From Artemia franciscana (lineage: Eukaryota > Arthropoda > Branchiopoda > Anostraca > Artemiidae), in the NCBI RefSeq assembly GCF_032884065.1, contig NC_088863.1, positions 68,333,840 through 68,397,839 of the forward strand: a DNA stretch of 64,000 bases. Direction: 5' to 3'. The position numbers and the translations under genes are program-made. Positions 29,045 through 40,164 of the stretch are shown here, piece after piece (within the stretch, counting starts at the first letter, position 1; each line of letters opens with the position of its first letter). A model generated the notes under the pieces. The model searched no databases. It was not told the origin of the DNA and saw only the letters and a program-made list of their open reading frames with translations.

Positions 29045-32000
29045 GTGTATTGGAACATTCAAGGATGGAGTGAAATGAAAATTAATAGTCTGTTGTCATC
29101 GCAATGTATCTTTGATATTGTAGCATTATCTGAAACTTGGTTGGAAAAAGAAATTCAGTTTGAAAGGTTTCAGTATTTCGATGTCCATCGTAAAAAATCT
29201 AAGAATGGACGAACTTATGGTGGAGTCGCAATTTTTGTATCTGAAAGTTTTTTGTCTCAGCATAAAGTCGAACGGCTGAAGAGTGTTTCTTGTAATTTGA
29301 TATGGTTAAGAGTCAAAGTCGATGGACGGTTTATTATTTTTGTGCAATTTATATCCCTCCAGAGTCGATTGTGTACAACGAGGAGGATACATGGTGTATA
29401 TTAGAGAATGAAAAACGTAAATTTTCTATTCAGTTTCCTTCTGACTTGTTTTGTCTTATGGGGAACTTTAATGGTTATATTGGGGTTACTCCAGAAGTTT
29501 TGATATCAACCGAGGGTAAGTAAGGACCATAGTAGACGAAAGAATAATTGGGGCCGTAAAATTTTGGATTTTTGTGGTAAGGAAAATTTTGTTATTTTGA
29601 ATGGAAGAGTTGGAAAGGATGGAGGTGTGGGAAATTTCACTTGTTTTTCTGGGACTTCTCTAAGTGTAATTGATTATATTTTGGTGGATATTCCTCTTTG
29701 GCATCTATGTGGGGATTTCGAGATGATGGCAGTGGTAGGTTCAGATCACTGGCCTGTTATGGCTACTTTTGAGTTGGTTAGTTCTAAGAAACTAGCGACT
29801 AATAGTGATAGGAAGAAAAAACGCAGAGGAACTGAGGATTTAGGGATTAGAAAGGCACTGAAAGTAACAAGAGAGAATGAAAAAGATTTTCAGAGTATGA
29901 TGGCGAGTGAAGAAGTTCAGCAGGAATTAGAGAAATGTTTGGTTTTACTAGGTGATGGAAAAATAGAGGAGCCGTTATCATTAGTAAATGATAAGAATGA
30001 ATAAGAATTAGTAAATGAGTTAAGAATGATATTAAGAATGGATTTTTTGATGATGATTGTGAAAGAAAACGCCAGGAAGTTTTAGAAATACTGTGGAAAG
30101 CGAGGGATAGCATAGGTAGTAGGGAAAATACTAGATTTTATACGGATTATAAGTTGATTCGGAATAAGTATAAGAAAATGTTGAAGATTAAGAAAAAGAG
30201 CTTGAAATTAGGATAGGAGAGCAATTGAAAAAAGATTATAGAGAAGGAGATATTAGGACCTTTTGGCGTATCGCTAAAAATTCTATAGGAGGAACAGAGG
30301 TTTGTGATGGTATTCAAGCAGTAGATTCTTGGCCTACATATTCAGAGGAGAGAGAAAACGAAGTGATTAGGGACCAAGGAGGAACTAGTTTAAGTGTAGA
30401 TCTGGTATCTTCTTTACGTGATGTAGTTGATAGGCCAATGCAAGAATGTGATTATGATTTGGTTGCTCCCATCCAAGTAAGTGAAGTTTGGGAGACAATG
30501 AAAGGAATGAGAGGCGGGATTGCTCAAGGTATAGATGGAATACCAACTGCACTTTGGAAGTGGGGACGGGTGTGGCTGCTGCCTGTTATAGCAGGGATGT
30601 TTTCCGGCATATTGAACAGTGCAGAATGGCCCTTGTCTTGGGCTACGCCTTTTCTAGTGCCTTTATTTAAAAAGGGGAAAGATTAGACCATGGGAATTAT
30701 AGAGGTATAAGCCTAAGTAATGTGCTTAGTAAGGTTTTTGCTAAGATATTATGTTGTAGGATAGATAATTGGATAGACCAAAATAGAATTTTATCAGATT
30801 CGCAGGCAGGGTTCAGAAAAGGCTATAGTCCTATAGATCCGATTTTTATTCTATTGGAGATGATCAGGAAACAGATTAGGAGAAAAGAGGGCAGGCTATA
30901 TGTCGCATTTTTGGATTTAAAAGAGGCGTTCGATGGATTAGATAGAAGTTTAATGATAGAGTCGTTTTAGCACTAGGGCTACCAAGCGCATTTGTTAAGA
31001 TTATAGCATCTATGTATAATATAGTTAAGATTGTGGTACGAGTAGGCAAGGATTTCTCTAGGGTTATTGGGAGTAGACTTGGTGTTAAGCAGGGATGTAA
31101 AATTTCCCCAAGGCTATTTTGATTGTAATGATATACTATTTTGTATATTAATGATTTTGAAGAATATTTGTTAGGCAGAGGCACCCCAAAAATTAAGCTT
31201 TCAAGTGCAAGCGTTATGGCACTACTTTTTGAAGATGACATAACATTAGTAGCGGAAAGTAAAGAACATTTACAACAACTGCTAGATATAGCATCTTCTT
31301 ATTTTAGGAATAAGAAACTAGTGTTAAACATAAACAACTCGGTGGTAATTGTTTTTAGGAAAAGTGGAGAACAGATAGATTCGCGGTGTCAGTTTACGTA
31401 TGAAGGTAGCACACTAGACTACGTAGATGAATTTCTGTACTTGGGTTGTAGACTTTCGTCGGATGGAAAATGGAAGAAACATCTCAAGATAGTAGAAAGT
31501 AAGGGAAATAGACTACTAGGATTGTTCAGTAAAAGTAGTATCAAGGAAATTAGGGATGTAGGACTGCTAAAGTATGTTTTTAATGCTAGGATTAGATCGG
31601 CTTTGTATTATGGGGCGGAGCTTTGGAGGTTAATAAGGGGTTGAATTTAGAGAGAATGCAGTTGAGGTTTTTTAAGCGTATGTTAGGCCTTGATAATAAG
31701 TTTAATGGGTTAGTACTAAGAGGGGATATAGGAATAAAGTGTATGAGACAGAGTAGGTTAATTGGTATGGTTAAATATTGGGAAAGGGTATCATCGATAG
31801 AAGATAATAGGTTAGTTCAACACGCATTTTTAATGATGCTTCAAGATAGGAGGAAGGATTCGTGGCCAAATCAGGTGAAGAATATATTAGACCGTGTAGG
31901 GCTAGGTAATTGCTGGAATGAGGGAAAGGGGATAGGAGAGATGGTGGGGACTGTATCTAGGTTAGTTGCTAGTAGGCTAGAATCTCAGGAAGTTCAGGTT

Positions 32001-32362
32001 TGGCAAGCTGAGAAGGCCACCTCGCCGTCCCTTGGGATATATAAGGAGGTCAAGGAGAACTGAAGTGAAGAAATTTATCTAAAAATGGGATTGGCTCTGG
32101 ATGATTTGAAATGGGTAATGTATGTAAGGGGAAATTTTATGCCTAACGTAGGAAATATTTAGGGAGAAATAGATTGAGGGAAGGTCCTTACAGTTGCCCT
32201 ATGTGTAGAGGGATGGATGAGTCTTTGCAACATTTTTTAGGGGATTGTAGGAAGTTCAGGGATTTGCGCTTGGAAATATTTGGTAAGGAGGTTAGGGAGA
32301 GAGATTGGATTTCGGAAATTTTGAGAAGTAGGTGTTACTTAACTATAAATAGCATTGGGTAG
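29045..32362 (+). pseudogene. Non-LTR ORF2 remnant: endonuclease, reverse transcriptase, Cys cluster
   Basis: Pieces in shifting frames line up as one protein. The endonuclease has YWNIQGW, ALSETWLE, GNFNGYIG (29461-; the usual catalytic Asp of GDFN is Asn here) and SDHWPVMA (29745-). The reverse transcriptase has PLFKKGKD, AGFRKGYSP, FLDLKEAFDGLD (30909-), GVKQGCKISP (31081-) and LLFEDDITLV (31230-, FEDD rather than YADD). Next come YLGCRLSSDGKW and YYGAELWRL. The C-terminus holds CPMCRGMDESLQHFLGDC (32196-), a Cys/Cys/His/Cys pattern. At least six frame breaks make it inactive. Confidence 0.78.
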
Positions 32363-32867
32363 TTCGTCCGGATAGGTATGAGGTATCGTGATGTTTTCTT
32401 AAATAATTAGTTTAATGTCTTTTCAGTCAATGTTTGTTGCTGTATTTTTTTCACTTGTTTTGTGTATGTCACCATGGCCCAATTGGGCTTTTCGTGTGAA
32501 TAAATCTATCTATCTATCTATATTACTTCTTTAAGCGAGCAATAATTTTATATAGATTTTTTCTTGAAAACGGCTACATATATTTCGGAGACATTTGTAT
32601 CCTGGGAAATTCTGGCCTAAAATGAGAAAGTTCGTTAAAAGCCTTAACTTTGAAAAAAAAAAGATCTATGCGAGTGATTTCATATTTATGAGTACATTCG
32701 AAAAGTACACATACGTCATACACGCCTCAGTAGTGGTTGTATCGGTTTCAATGTCTACGATGTAGGCAATATTATACGCCAGGGCCCGGATTCGAAATTA
32801 GGTACAATTTCTGTTCTTAACTGACTTATTGATGTTTCTGGTCACAAAAACGCTCTGAAATGGTCAT

Positions 32868-33000
32868 AGCTTTAAGGAAGAACTTATATTTTTCCCATGG
32901 TGGTTGTACTAAACCTATGGTGACGCCATGACACCAAGAAGAACATTGTTTACGGTTACAAGATAAGTGACAATAAAAAACAATTTATCCAAGCCTCTCA
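32868..33000 (+). repeat. Dispersed repeat, copy a
   Basis: It contains CCCATGGTGGTTGTACTAAA and ATGGTGACGCCATGACACC. Related stretches occur at 34528-34660 and 38597-38720 in the same order, each followed by a TAGAAGACAAGC-like segment. This looks like an old dispersed element family, part of which forms the inverted repeat at 34612-35095. Confidence 0.55.
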
Positions 33001-33235
33001 AGTAGTCATGACGGATTTGGCCTTGAAATCGGCTTGTTCTGGCAAAGTTCTTAAAACTGGAAAATTGACATTTCTGGCCAAAAAACGATCTAAATCTATA
33101 TACATAAAAATAAGTTGTATGTTTGTGTATTGGTCCGCATATGACGCCATTATAAGTATATGAGGCTTTGTATATGACGTCATTATAAGTATCTAAGGGG
33201 GCGATTCAAAGAGAAATTTCAGTATAAATCCTACA

Positions 33236-33826
33236 ATGGCAGAGGAAACAGCCGAGGAAGCTGCTCAAAGAGTTAATGTCAAAAGGCTCGCGGCTAAAAA
33301 AGAAAGTAAGAAAAGAAAGCGTGCCGAGGAATCACAAGAACAACGTGAAAACAGGCTTGCATCTCAAAGAGAAATTACCAAAAAAAATCGTGCCGAGGCA
33401 TAACAAGAACAACGTCAAAACAGGCTCGCGGTTCAAAGAGATAATACCAAAAGAAAGCGTGCCGAGGAATCACAAGAACAACGTGAAAGCAGGCTTGAGG
33501 CTCAAAGAGAAATTACCGAAAAAAATCATGCCGAGGAATCACAAGAACAACGTGAAAACAGGCGTGCGGCTCAAAGAGATAATGCCAAAAGAAAGCGTGC
33601 CGAGGAATCACAGGAGCAACGTCAAAATTATCTCCTGGCATTCAGGTACAACCCAGTCGATGATTATAGCTTGAGTAGATGTGTTCAAATCGGGACTATG
33701 TCTAAAATTTGTCCCTGTTGCAACGCCTTGAAATTTAATGGAGAAACAATGGGAATGTGTTGCACCTCAGGAAAAGTTAAACTTCCTCAACTGGCCGCAC
33801 CACCAGAGCCATTGAAGACTTTATGA
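33236..33826 (+). pseudogene. Helitron Rep-helicase N-terminus, truncated
   Basis: It starts at ATG with AEETAEEAAQRV and then five repeats of about 23 residues of the form RLAAxRExxKRKRAEESQEQ. After these come FRYNPVDDYSLSRCVQIGT, a CPCC...MCC cysteine cluster and GKVKLP. An in-frame TAA interrupts repeat 2 (33401-33403), and TGA at 33824 follows directly where the core was deleted. The repeats are highly basic and helical, so DNA binding or nuclear entry is likely, but this is inference. The Cys cluster followed by GKVxLP is typical of Helitron proteins just before the Helitron_like_N domain. Confidence 0.75.
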
Positions 33827-34321
33827 CGTTAGAGACTGGGACACCGGGACACAAATGACGACCGGGACACAAGGAATATAAAAGACGACCGGGACACTCA
33901 AAGAGAAATTACACACCGGGACACAAATGAAGACCGGGACACAGGGAATGTAAATGACGACAGGGTCACTTAAAGAGAAATTACAGACCGAGACACCAGG
34001 ACAAAAATGACGACCGGGACACCGGGAATATAAATGACGACCGGGACACAGGGACACAACTACAACGGGGACGCCGGAAGGGCACAGGGGGGTATATAAA
34101 TGACGACGGGGACACAGGGAATATTCGGTTAGCAATCACCATCAACAAAGCTCAAGGGCAATCATTAGAAAAATGCGGTATAGATCTGAATACGGATTGT
34201 TTTCTCTTGGACAATTATATGTTGCATGTTCAAGAGTCGGTAAACCTGACAATCTATTTATATGCACAGACAGTGGGACAGCAAAGAATGTTGTATATTC
34301 GCAAGTTTTACGTAGTTAAAA

Positions 34322-34331
<10 letters not shown>

Positions 34332-34412
<81 letters not shown>
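34332..34412. repeat. (AT)n microsatellite inside Helitron tail
   Basis: About 80 bases of AT between the helicase stop and the GGTGGGACACAG part of the tail. Other copies have only a few AT units here, so this internal run has expanded. Confidence 0.93.
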
Positions 34413-34413
<1 letters not shown>

Positions 34414-34611
34414 CCTATATTCACAGGTGGGACACAGTGACACAACTACAATGGCGCGTAACTAATAGGGCACGTAACGACTTGCGCGCGCAGGGGGGTC
34501 TGCGGGGCTGACACCAACAGCTAGTAGGTTATAACTTTAAGAAATAATTCGTATTCTTCCCAGGGTGAATGTATCAAATCTGTGGTGACGTCATGATATA
34601 AAAAATGGGTT

Positions 34612-35095
34612 CAAGTTGTCTGTGGTTAGAAGACAAGCAACAATGAAAATCAATATATAGGAGCCTGCCACTTGCCGAGTGCCGGGCCTAGGCACTCGAA
34701 ACACGGCAGACTTCTATATATGGATTCTTATTGTCGCTTGTATTCTAAGCCTAGACGTTTTAAGATAAGCTGCTGTCTTTTTATACTAGCCTCTTTTCAA
34801 AGATATTTCATTATTAAAGCTAACAACGATATCGATTAAGCTTCAAACTTTCGGTTTTCTTTTTTAAGGTTTTTGAATTGTTTTAATCCCTTGTAAAAGG
34901 GATTACAACAATTGTCTAAAATATATTTTGTCTAATATATATTTTGTATATGTTTTAGACAACATTCTGTCTAAAATATATACAAATATTTTTGTAATTG
35001 CCAGCCACTGGGCTTTGGCACTCGGCATGTGGTAGGCTTCTAAATATGGATTGGCAATCATTGGCACTTGTCTTCTAACCTCAGACAATCTGAGG
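34612..35095. mobile_element. Inverted-repeat (foldback) element, arms about 75 bp
   Basis: The left arm (34612-34684: GTTGTCTGTGGTTAGAAGAC ... CACTTGCCGAGTGCC) is reverse-complementary to 34689-34755 and, more closely, to 35015-35093 (GGCACTCGGCATGTGG ... CTTGTCTTCTAACCTCAGAC). A third short hairpin of TTGTCTAAAATATA units lies between (34911-34985). No coding potential is seen. It is probably a non-autonomous DNA transposon; related single arms are at 32868-33000 and 38597-38720. Confidence 0.7.
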
Positions 35096-35142
35096 CAAAT
35101 AGAAGATAAGCGACAGCAGAGTCAGAATCTACCAAATTTCAC

Positions 35143-35403
35143 ATGGATAAGGTCATCAATGCATACCATGCCTTTGCTGAAACTGGAGAAACTGGCTGTA
35201 GAAACTGGAGAGGGATTGCCCTGTCATCTGTAGCAACTAAGCTGTTCAGTCTGATACTGCTAAATAGAATAATCAATCAGATTGACCAAAACTTCCGCGA
35301 GGAACAAAGTGACTTTAAACCTAGGAAAGCGTGCGCTGACCTTATCTTCATTATGCGAATGCTGATTGAAGAGAGCAATGAACGGAGGAGGAAACTGCCT
35401 TAG
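35143..35403 (+). pseudogene. Reverse transcriptase fragment, 5' half of an interrupted RTE-like element
   Basis: It encodes the finger region: CRNWRGIALSSVATKLFS, REEQSDFKPRKACADLIF and MRMLIEESNERRRKLP. The frame is cut at 35403 by a minus-strand retroelement and resumes at about 36889 with FIDFEKAFNSIDRETFWK, which is the next expected motif. It was therefore one RT gene later split by insertion. Confidence 0.72.
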
Positions 35404-36888
35404 ACCTAAGATCCTTCAGAGCAATGGCGCGTAGGGCGTCTACAAAACCTCGCCAGACATCTCGGAGCTGAGCTGTAGGCGTGACGTCCTCCGACTGTGT
35501 TTGAAGAGACATCTTCGCATTACTCAGGTCTCGGTCGTACTGTCGTCGTATTTTTGCAGGTGCCACAAATATACTGTATTTGGGAGTCGATCCTCTGGCA
35601 TACAGAGGACGTGGCCAAGGTATGTCAATATCCTACGTTTCAGAAGGTCAGTAACTAATGGCAGACCGGTTCGTCGGCGAACCTCTATGTTGGTGACCTT
35701 TTTCTGCCACGACATGTTCAGGATTCTTCTAAGGCACATGTTTTCGAAGGTAAGGACACGTTTCTCCAGTTGGGTGTTTAGTTTCCAGGATTCACTAGCA
35801 TAGAGGAGAATGGACATCACATTGCTATTTAGGAGGCAGAGCTTCAAGCGCATAGAGTTTTTACTACTGCACCAGATTGGTTTCAACTTGCTAAAAGCCG
35901 GTGTTGCTTGTCCAATTTTCCTCTTGATTTTATTGGCTATTTCACCATCGTATTCAATCCAACTCCCAAAATACTTAAAATCTTTGATCTGCTTAATTGT
36001 TTTATCTTTGCATTTTAGTATCAGCCGCCATATTCTTTGTGGCTATGCTCTTTATTTTATTGACATTTACTGCAAGTCACATTTTCTCGGCCTTTTCGTC
36101 TATGGCGTCGAATAGTAGCTGCGGTCGCAGATTTGCTTCTTCAAGAAGAACAACGTCATCTGCTAAGTCCAGATCAGAGATCTCTCGGCTCCTAATCTTC
36201 AAATGCCTGAAGACTGCCGTAGAAATATAGTCCATTACAATGATAAGCAGAAACGGGGATAGGAAACATCCTCGTTTGAAGCTAGACATTATCTTGAATC
36301 TAGTTGAAGCTAGTTGAAGCTAGTCCCCATTTTCTGTGGGTGCACAGCATTCACTAACCTCATATAGAGCGCTTATCATTCTGACTAGTTTATCAGGTAC
36401 TCAGTAATATTTCAAAATCTTCCATAAAGTGTCTTGGTCAACAGAATCAAACGCCTTTTCAAAATCAATGAAGAGCAGGTATTAGCTTTTTGTTCCATTC
36501 TCTGGACTCTTCCACCATCAGTCTAAGAATGAAAAAAAAGACAAGAACAAGACCTTCCAGGTCGGAACCCGTGTTGCTCTTCCCTGAGATGTGAGTCTAG
36601 GACTGCTCTTAGGCGTTGTAATGCGACTGAGGCTAGTATTTTACTAAACACAGACGTCAAGTTGATGTCTCTCCAATTGTCGCAAATTTGTGCATCGGCT
36701 GTCTTGAAGAGTTTGACCAGTATACCTTTGGTCAAATCTTTCGGGACTGTCGTTGTTCCAGATGGCTATTAGAAGAGCAGTCCTTACAAATATACGGGCT
36801 CGGAGGCACACTTTCAGCATATCTGCCGTAATCCCATCGACTCCAGGTGCACATACATTGTTGAGCTTTTTCGCAGGCGGAAATAACT
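35404..36888 (-). mobile_element. 5'-truncated RTE-like element nested in another
   Basis: On the minus strand it runs from FKTADAQICDNWRDINLTSV and REEQHGFRPGRSCS (36735-36540) through FDFEKAFDSVDQDT (about 36450) and KRGCFLSPFLLIIVMD to DLADDVVLLEEA (36180-36130). It continues to YASESWKLNTQ and YLGHVLCMPEDRLP (35560-35800) and finishes at its tail GGATCTTAGGTCTA (35404). Stops and frameshifts are scattered, and LADD replaces YADD. It lacks the endonuclease, which is usual 5' truncation. It sits exactly between two halves of a plus-strand RT. Confidence 0.78.
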
Positions 36889-37640
36889 CATTTTGTTCAT
36901 AGACTTTGAAAAAGCATTCAATTCAATCGATCGAGAAACCTTTTGGAAGGTTTTATCCCACTATGGATTGCCAGAGAAAACAGTAAATCTGATCATGGCC
37001 GTGTACAAGGAAACAGAAGGCTGTATTCGCACAGGTACTGGTGACATACGATGGTTCAAAATCGCAATGGGGTTAAGCAGGGGTTTGTATTGTCTCTCCT
37101 CCTGTTCATCATTGTCATCGACTTCGTCCTCCGAAATGCTAATGGCAAAGGAGTAAGACTTAGCAACTCAATGTAACTGTCAGATGTAGAATTTGCTGAC
37201 TACCTAACCCTATTAGATGAAGATAAGGCTAGCCAGCAATAATTCTTTAACCGTGTAGCATACCGAGTCGTAAGAGTGGGATTGCACGTTAGCGTAAAAA
37301 AAAAATTACGGCTGTTTGCAGCGATCAACCTCTCGAAATCTTTTATAAGGGCAAAATAGTCGAGCAAGTATCATGCTTTTGATACCTTGGCAGTTTAGTT
37401 AAAGAGAGAGGCGACATAGCTAAAGAGGTTCAGACCAGAATTAGAATGGCACAGACTGCCTTGAATTGGCCCTCATCAACATAGAAACCTCCAAAATCCT
37501 CATTAAGGTTCAAAATGAGACTCTTAAACAGCAACAGTATGAGTATACTCGTTTACTCATATAAAACCTGATAACTCGATCAAACTCTAGAGAAATGTCT
37601 GCTAGCCTTTGACAGTTACTGTCTCTGACGATTGTTGCAC
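36889..37640 (+). pseudogene. Reverse transcriptase fragment, 3' half of the interrupted element
   Basis: It continues the RT begun at 35143: FIDFEKAFNSIDRETFWK, YGLPEKTVNLIMAVYKET, then VEFADYLTLLDEDKA (the catalytic YADD-type box degraded to FADY), YLGSLVKERGDIAKEV and TRIRMAQTALN. Several stops and frameshifts are present. The C-terminal segment fades after about 37640. Confidence 0.7.
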
Positions 37641-38596
37641 GTCCGCTGGTACCACTGAGTCACCAATAAAAAAATACGAACCCGCACCATGCATCCCTCC
37701 CGTTACAGAAGTAATCAAGTATAAAATCTAATGCTTTCTTTGTCATGTACTACACATGCAGGACAGCTAATGAATACTCTACACAGGACGTACGAAAATG
37801 ACCGAGCGACAATAAACACTGCTATTGGGCCAGGCTGGGCGGATGTATTAGCCGCTGCCCAGCTTTGAGAAGAATAGCGGAGTCTCATTGATGCCCTATG
37901 TGCCCAGGATGGTGTTGGAGGAGTTAAAGTCTAAGGTAAGAATATGCATTTCATAATGAAAAAAAGACAAGCTGGGGCAAAAGTCAAAGTTCAACATTTT
38001 ATAAAGTCTCCAAGTGATGAAAAAGCTATAAATAATGACATCAGAGTTTATAACAACGTTGGCCAAGACCCTGATACTGCATCAGCCTCTTTAAAAAAAC
38101 AAAGGTTCGGCGTTATATTTTTCGTAATGAGAAAAGACAAGCCCAGGCAAAAGTTAAAGGTCCGATAACATAAAAAACTTAATTTTACAAAGGCGCTAAT
38201 TCTAATTTAAGGTCATTTAAAATTTTTAAAGGATTGATTGATGAAAATGAAGCACATATAAATGTGGTTAAAAAGCTAGGAAAAGTGAGAATCGCAATAG
38301 CTAAAGAAAAAGGCAAGGAAAAAATGACAGTGAGAATCATATTGAACTGTAAACGAAATTTTGAACAGTGATCTGTGGTTGGAAACTGGAAAAGACGCAT
38401 TTTTTATCTATAACGCTTTAAGAAATTAAATGAGATGATGTATAAATCTAGAATACAAAAACAAAAGCCGTTGAAAAAAGTTTCGTTGGTAAAAATGAAC
38501 AATAATGGACAATAAAAGCAATGGTTGGAAAACAAGGAACATGGCCACAAACTACATGGCTACAAGGATGACTGGCCACAAAATACAATCTAAATA
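37641..38596. other. Mostly unassigned, with a basic-repeat ORF remnant
   Basis: At 37944-38168 (+) a 74-codon frame encodes MKKRQAGAKVKVQHF ... GQDPDTASASLKKQRF and then a second, similar block, VMRKDKPRQKLKV. That suggests a tandem repeat of about 47 basic residues. An 18-base stretch (TTAAAAAAACAAAGGTTC) is shared with the Helitron-borne ORF near 48312. This may be part of a captured gene or of another transposon N-terminus; I cannot name it. Confidence 0.35.
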
Positions 38597-38720
38597 AGTC
38601 AAGACTTTAAGAAAGAATTCTTAGTTTTCACATGGTGGCTGTATCGAACCTGTGGTAATGGCATCAAGAAAAGGCTCAAATTGTCTGAGGTTAGAAGACA
38701 AGCGAAAATGAGAATCTATA
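38597..38720 (+). repeat. Dispersed repeat, copy c
   Basis: It contains CATGGTGGCTGTATCGAACC, then AATTGTCTGAGGTTAGAAGA, matching the order seen at 34528-34650 and, more loosely, 32868-33000. Confidence 0.55.
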
Positions 38721-38823
38721 ACAGCAACAACACATAGCCTATTTTCAATTATATCAATATATAGCTTATTTTTTTATATATTCGACGGTATTATAATGTC
38801 CTATAAAATGTTAAGTTTTTTTG

Positions 38824-38825
<2 letters not shown>

Positions 38826-38918
<93 letters not shown>

Positions 38919-38924
38919 CATATA

Positions 38925-39005
<81 letters not shown>
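38826..39005. repeat. (AT)n microsatellite with GTATAT interruptions
   Basis: About 180 bases of AT, with two GTATATATATA(C) interruptions near 38905-38932. It directly abuts the truncated reverse transcriptase fragment on its right. Confidence 0.95.
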
Positions 39006-39008
<3 letters not shown>

Positions 39009-39760
39009 AATACATCCCCAACTGTTGCTGAGTGTTGAGGCTCGTAGTCTGAATCGGTCAATAGTGCGTGTATATAGGAACCTGTATAGTAAGCTGTACG
39101 TTATTGTAAAAGTGCCAGTTTCTAATGGCTCTGTGCTGTCTCGGGTCCGTATAAGAGTTTGGAAAGGTATTCGACAGGGTGATGCATCATCCCCTCCTCT
39201 TTATAATAATAGTGTAGTGGAGGCCCAAAAAAGGTTGTAACTAGTTTCATTTTTAGAGGCCTTGATCTGTCGCTTGCTAATTATGCAGATGACGTATCGA
39301 GTTTAAGTAGGACGTATGCTGGTATAGAAGAGAATTTTGATATTTTAAGTTATGTGTATAAAGAGATTGGTCTTAGATTTAACCCAGAAAAGAGTGAAGT
39401 TGTTGTAGTAGGAAAGTAGACTGGTCGTTCATCTGCGGAAAATATTCGCCTTGGATCGCATCTTTCAAAGCCTTCGTCTAGTATTACTTACGTTGGTTTG
39501 CCAATTGGCTCTAGTTTAAAGCATACTAGGACGCTACTGCTTGAGTTTTTAAGTGAAAGACTGCAAAGGACGTATGGACTTCTTGTTTCATGTAAATCCA
39601 GGTATAAGCGGGCAATTCTAGGAAGGATATACAATGCGTATGCTGTGCCCCATCTACTAGCATTAGCACCCTTTTGGGAACTTTTTAGTCAAACTGAAAA
39701 AACAGCTATTTGCCGGCTGTATTTCTGTTATGCGAAGTTCCTTTTCGCATAACGGAACAT
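39006..39760 (+). pseudogene. Reverse transcriptase fragment of a different non-LTR clade
   Basis: It begins inside the RT palm: [20 protein letters not shown] (39137-), the QGxxxSP motif, followed after a frame break by LANYADDVSSLSRTYAG (39276-). Then come FNPEKSEVVVVGK and GLPIGSSLKHTRTLLLEF, ending near FCYAKFLFA. The motif spacing and sequence differ from the RTE-like copies, so this is another family. It is 5'-truncated exactly at the AT tract. Confidence 0.75.
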
Positions 39761-39929
39761 CGCATAAGTTCCGTTAAGCGAATTTACAGAACTCCAATCC
39801 TTGTGTATAGTTACAGACTATATACTGTATATACTATATACTATACAGACTTGTGTATAGTTTTGGTATAGTGCAACCATTTTTAGTCATTGAAGAACGC
39901 CGGTCTCGCTTTATTAATACGCGGTCGTC

Positions 39930-40164
39930 ATTTATATTCCCTGTGTCCCGGTGTCCCGGTCGTCATTTTTGTCCCGGTCGTCATTTGTGTTCCGGTGTCT
40001 CGGTCTATAATTTCTCTTTGAGTGTCCTGGTCGTCATTTATATTCCTTGTGTCCCGGTCGTCATTTGTGTCCCGGTGCTTTGTTGATGGTGATTGCTAAT
40101 CGAACATTCCTTGTGTCCCGGTCGCTTTCTCTTTGAGTGTCCCGGTCGTTATTTACATTCCCTA
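39930..40164 (-). mobile_element. Helitron minisatellite fragment
   Basis: Minus-strand copies of the GACGACCGGGACACAGGG minisatellite with a scrap of helicase-derived DNA (GATTAGCAATCACCATC). It has no terminus of its own; the CTAG end of the next Helitron interrupts it at 40165. Confidence 0.7.

Larger units (their letters stand above)
27757..32523 (+). mobile_element. Decayed two-ORF non-LTR retrotransposon, about 4.8 kb
   Basis: The order is: ORF1 remnant (27880-28722); endonuclease (29041-29760); reverse transcriptase (30480-31460); a C-terminal Cys/His cluster (32180-32250); an AATAAA at 32499-32504; and a (TCTA)n tail to about 32523. Nearly full length but broken by many frameshifts and stops. 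The exact clade is not certain; two ORFs, a Cys-rich C-terminus and a short-repeat tail fit the CR1/Jockey/I group. Confidence 0.82.
33095..34524 (+). mobile_element. Helitron with deleted core, degenerate 3' hairpin
   Basis: The 5' end is TCTATATACATAAAAATAAG and the 3' end is CTAG (34521-34524). Between them are the N-terminal part of the Rep-helicase gene (33236-33826), minisatellite, the last roughly 65 codons of helicase (34120-34318), an AT tract (34332-34412) and the GC-rich tail. The terminal hairpin has been lost: ACACCAACAG precedes CTAG without its partner arm. The helicase region is removed by one large deletion whose left edge is at about 33824. Confidence 0.8.
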
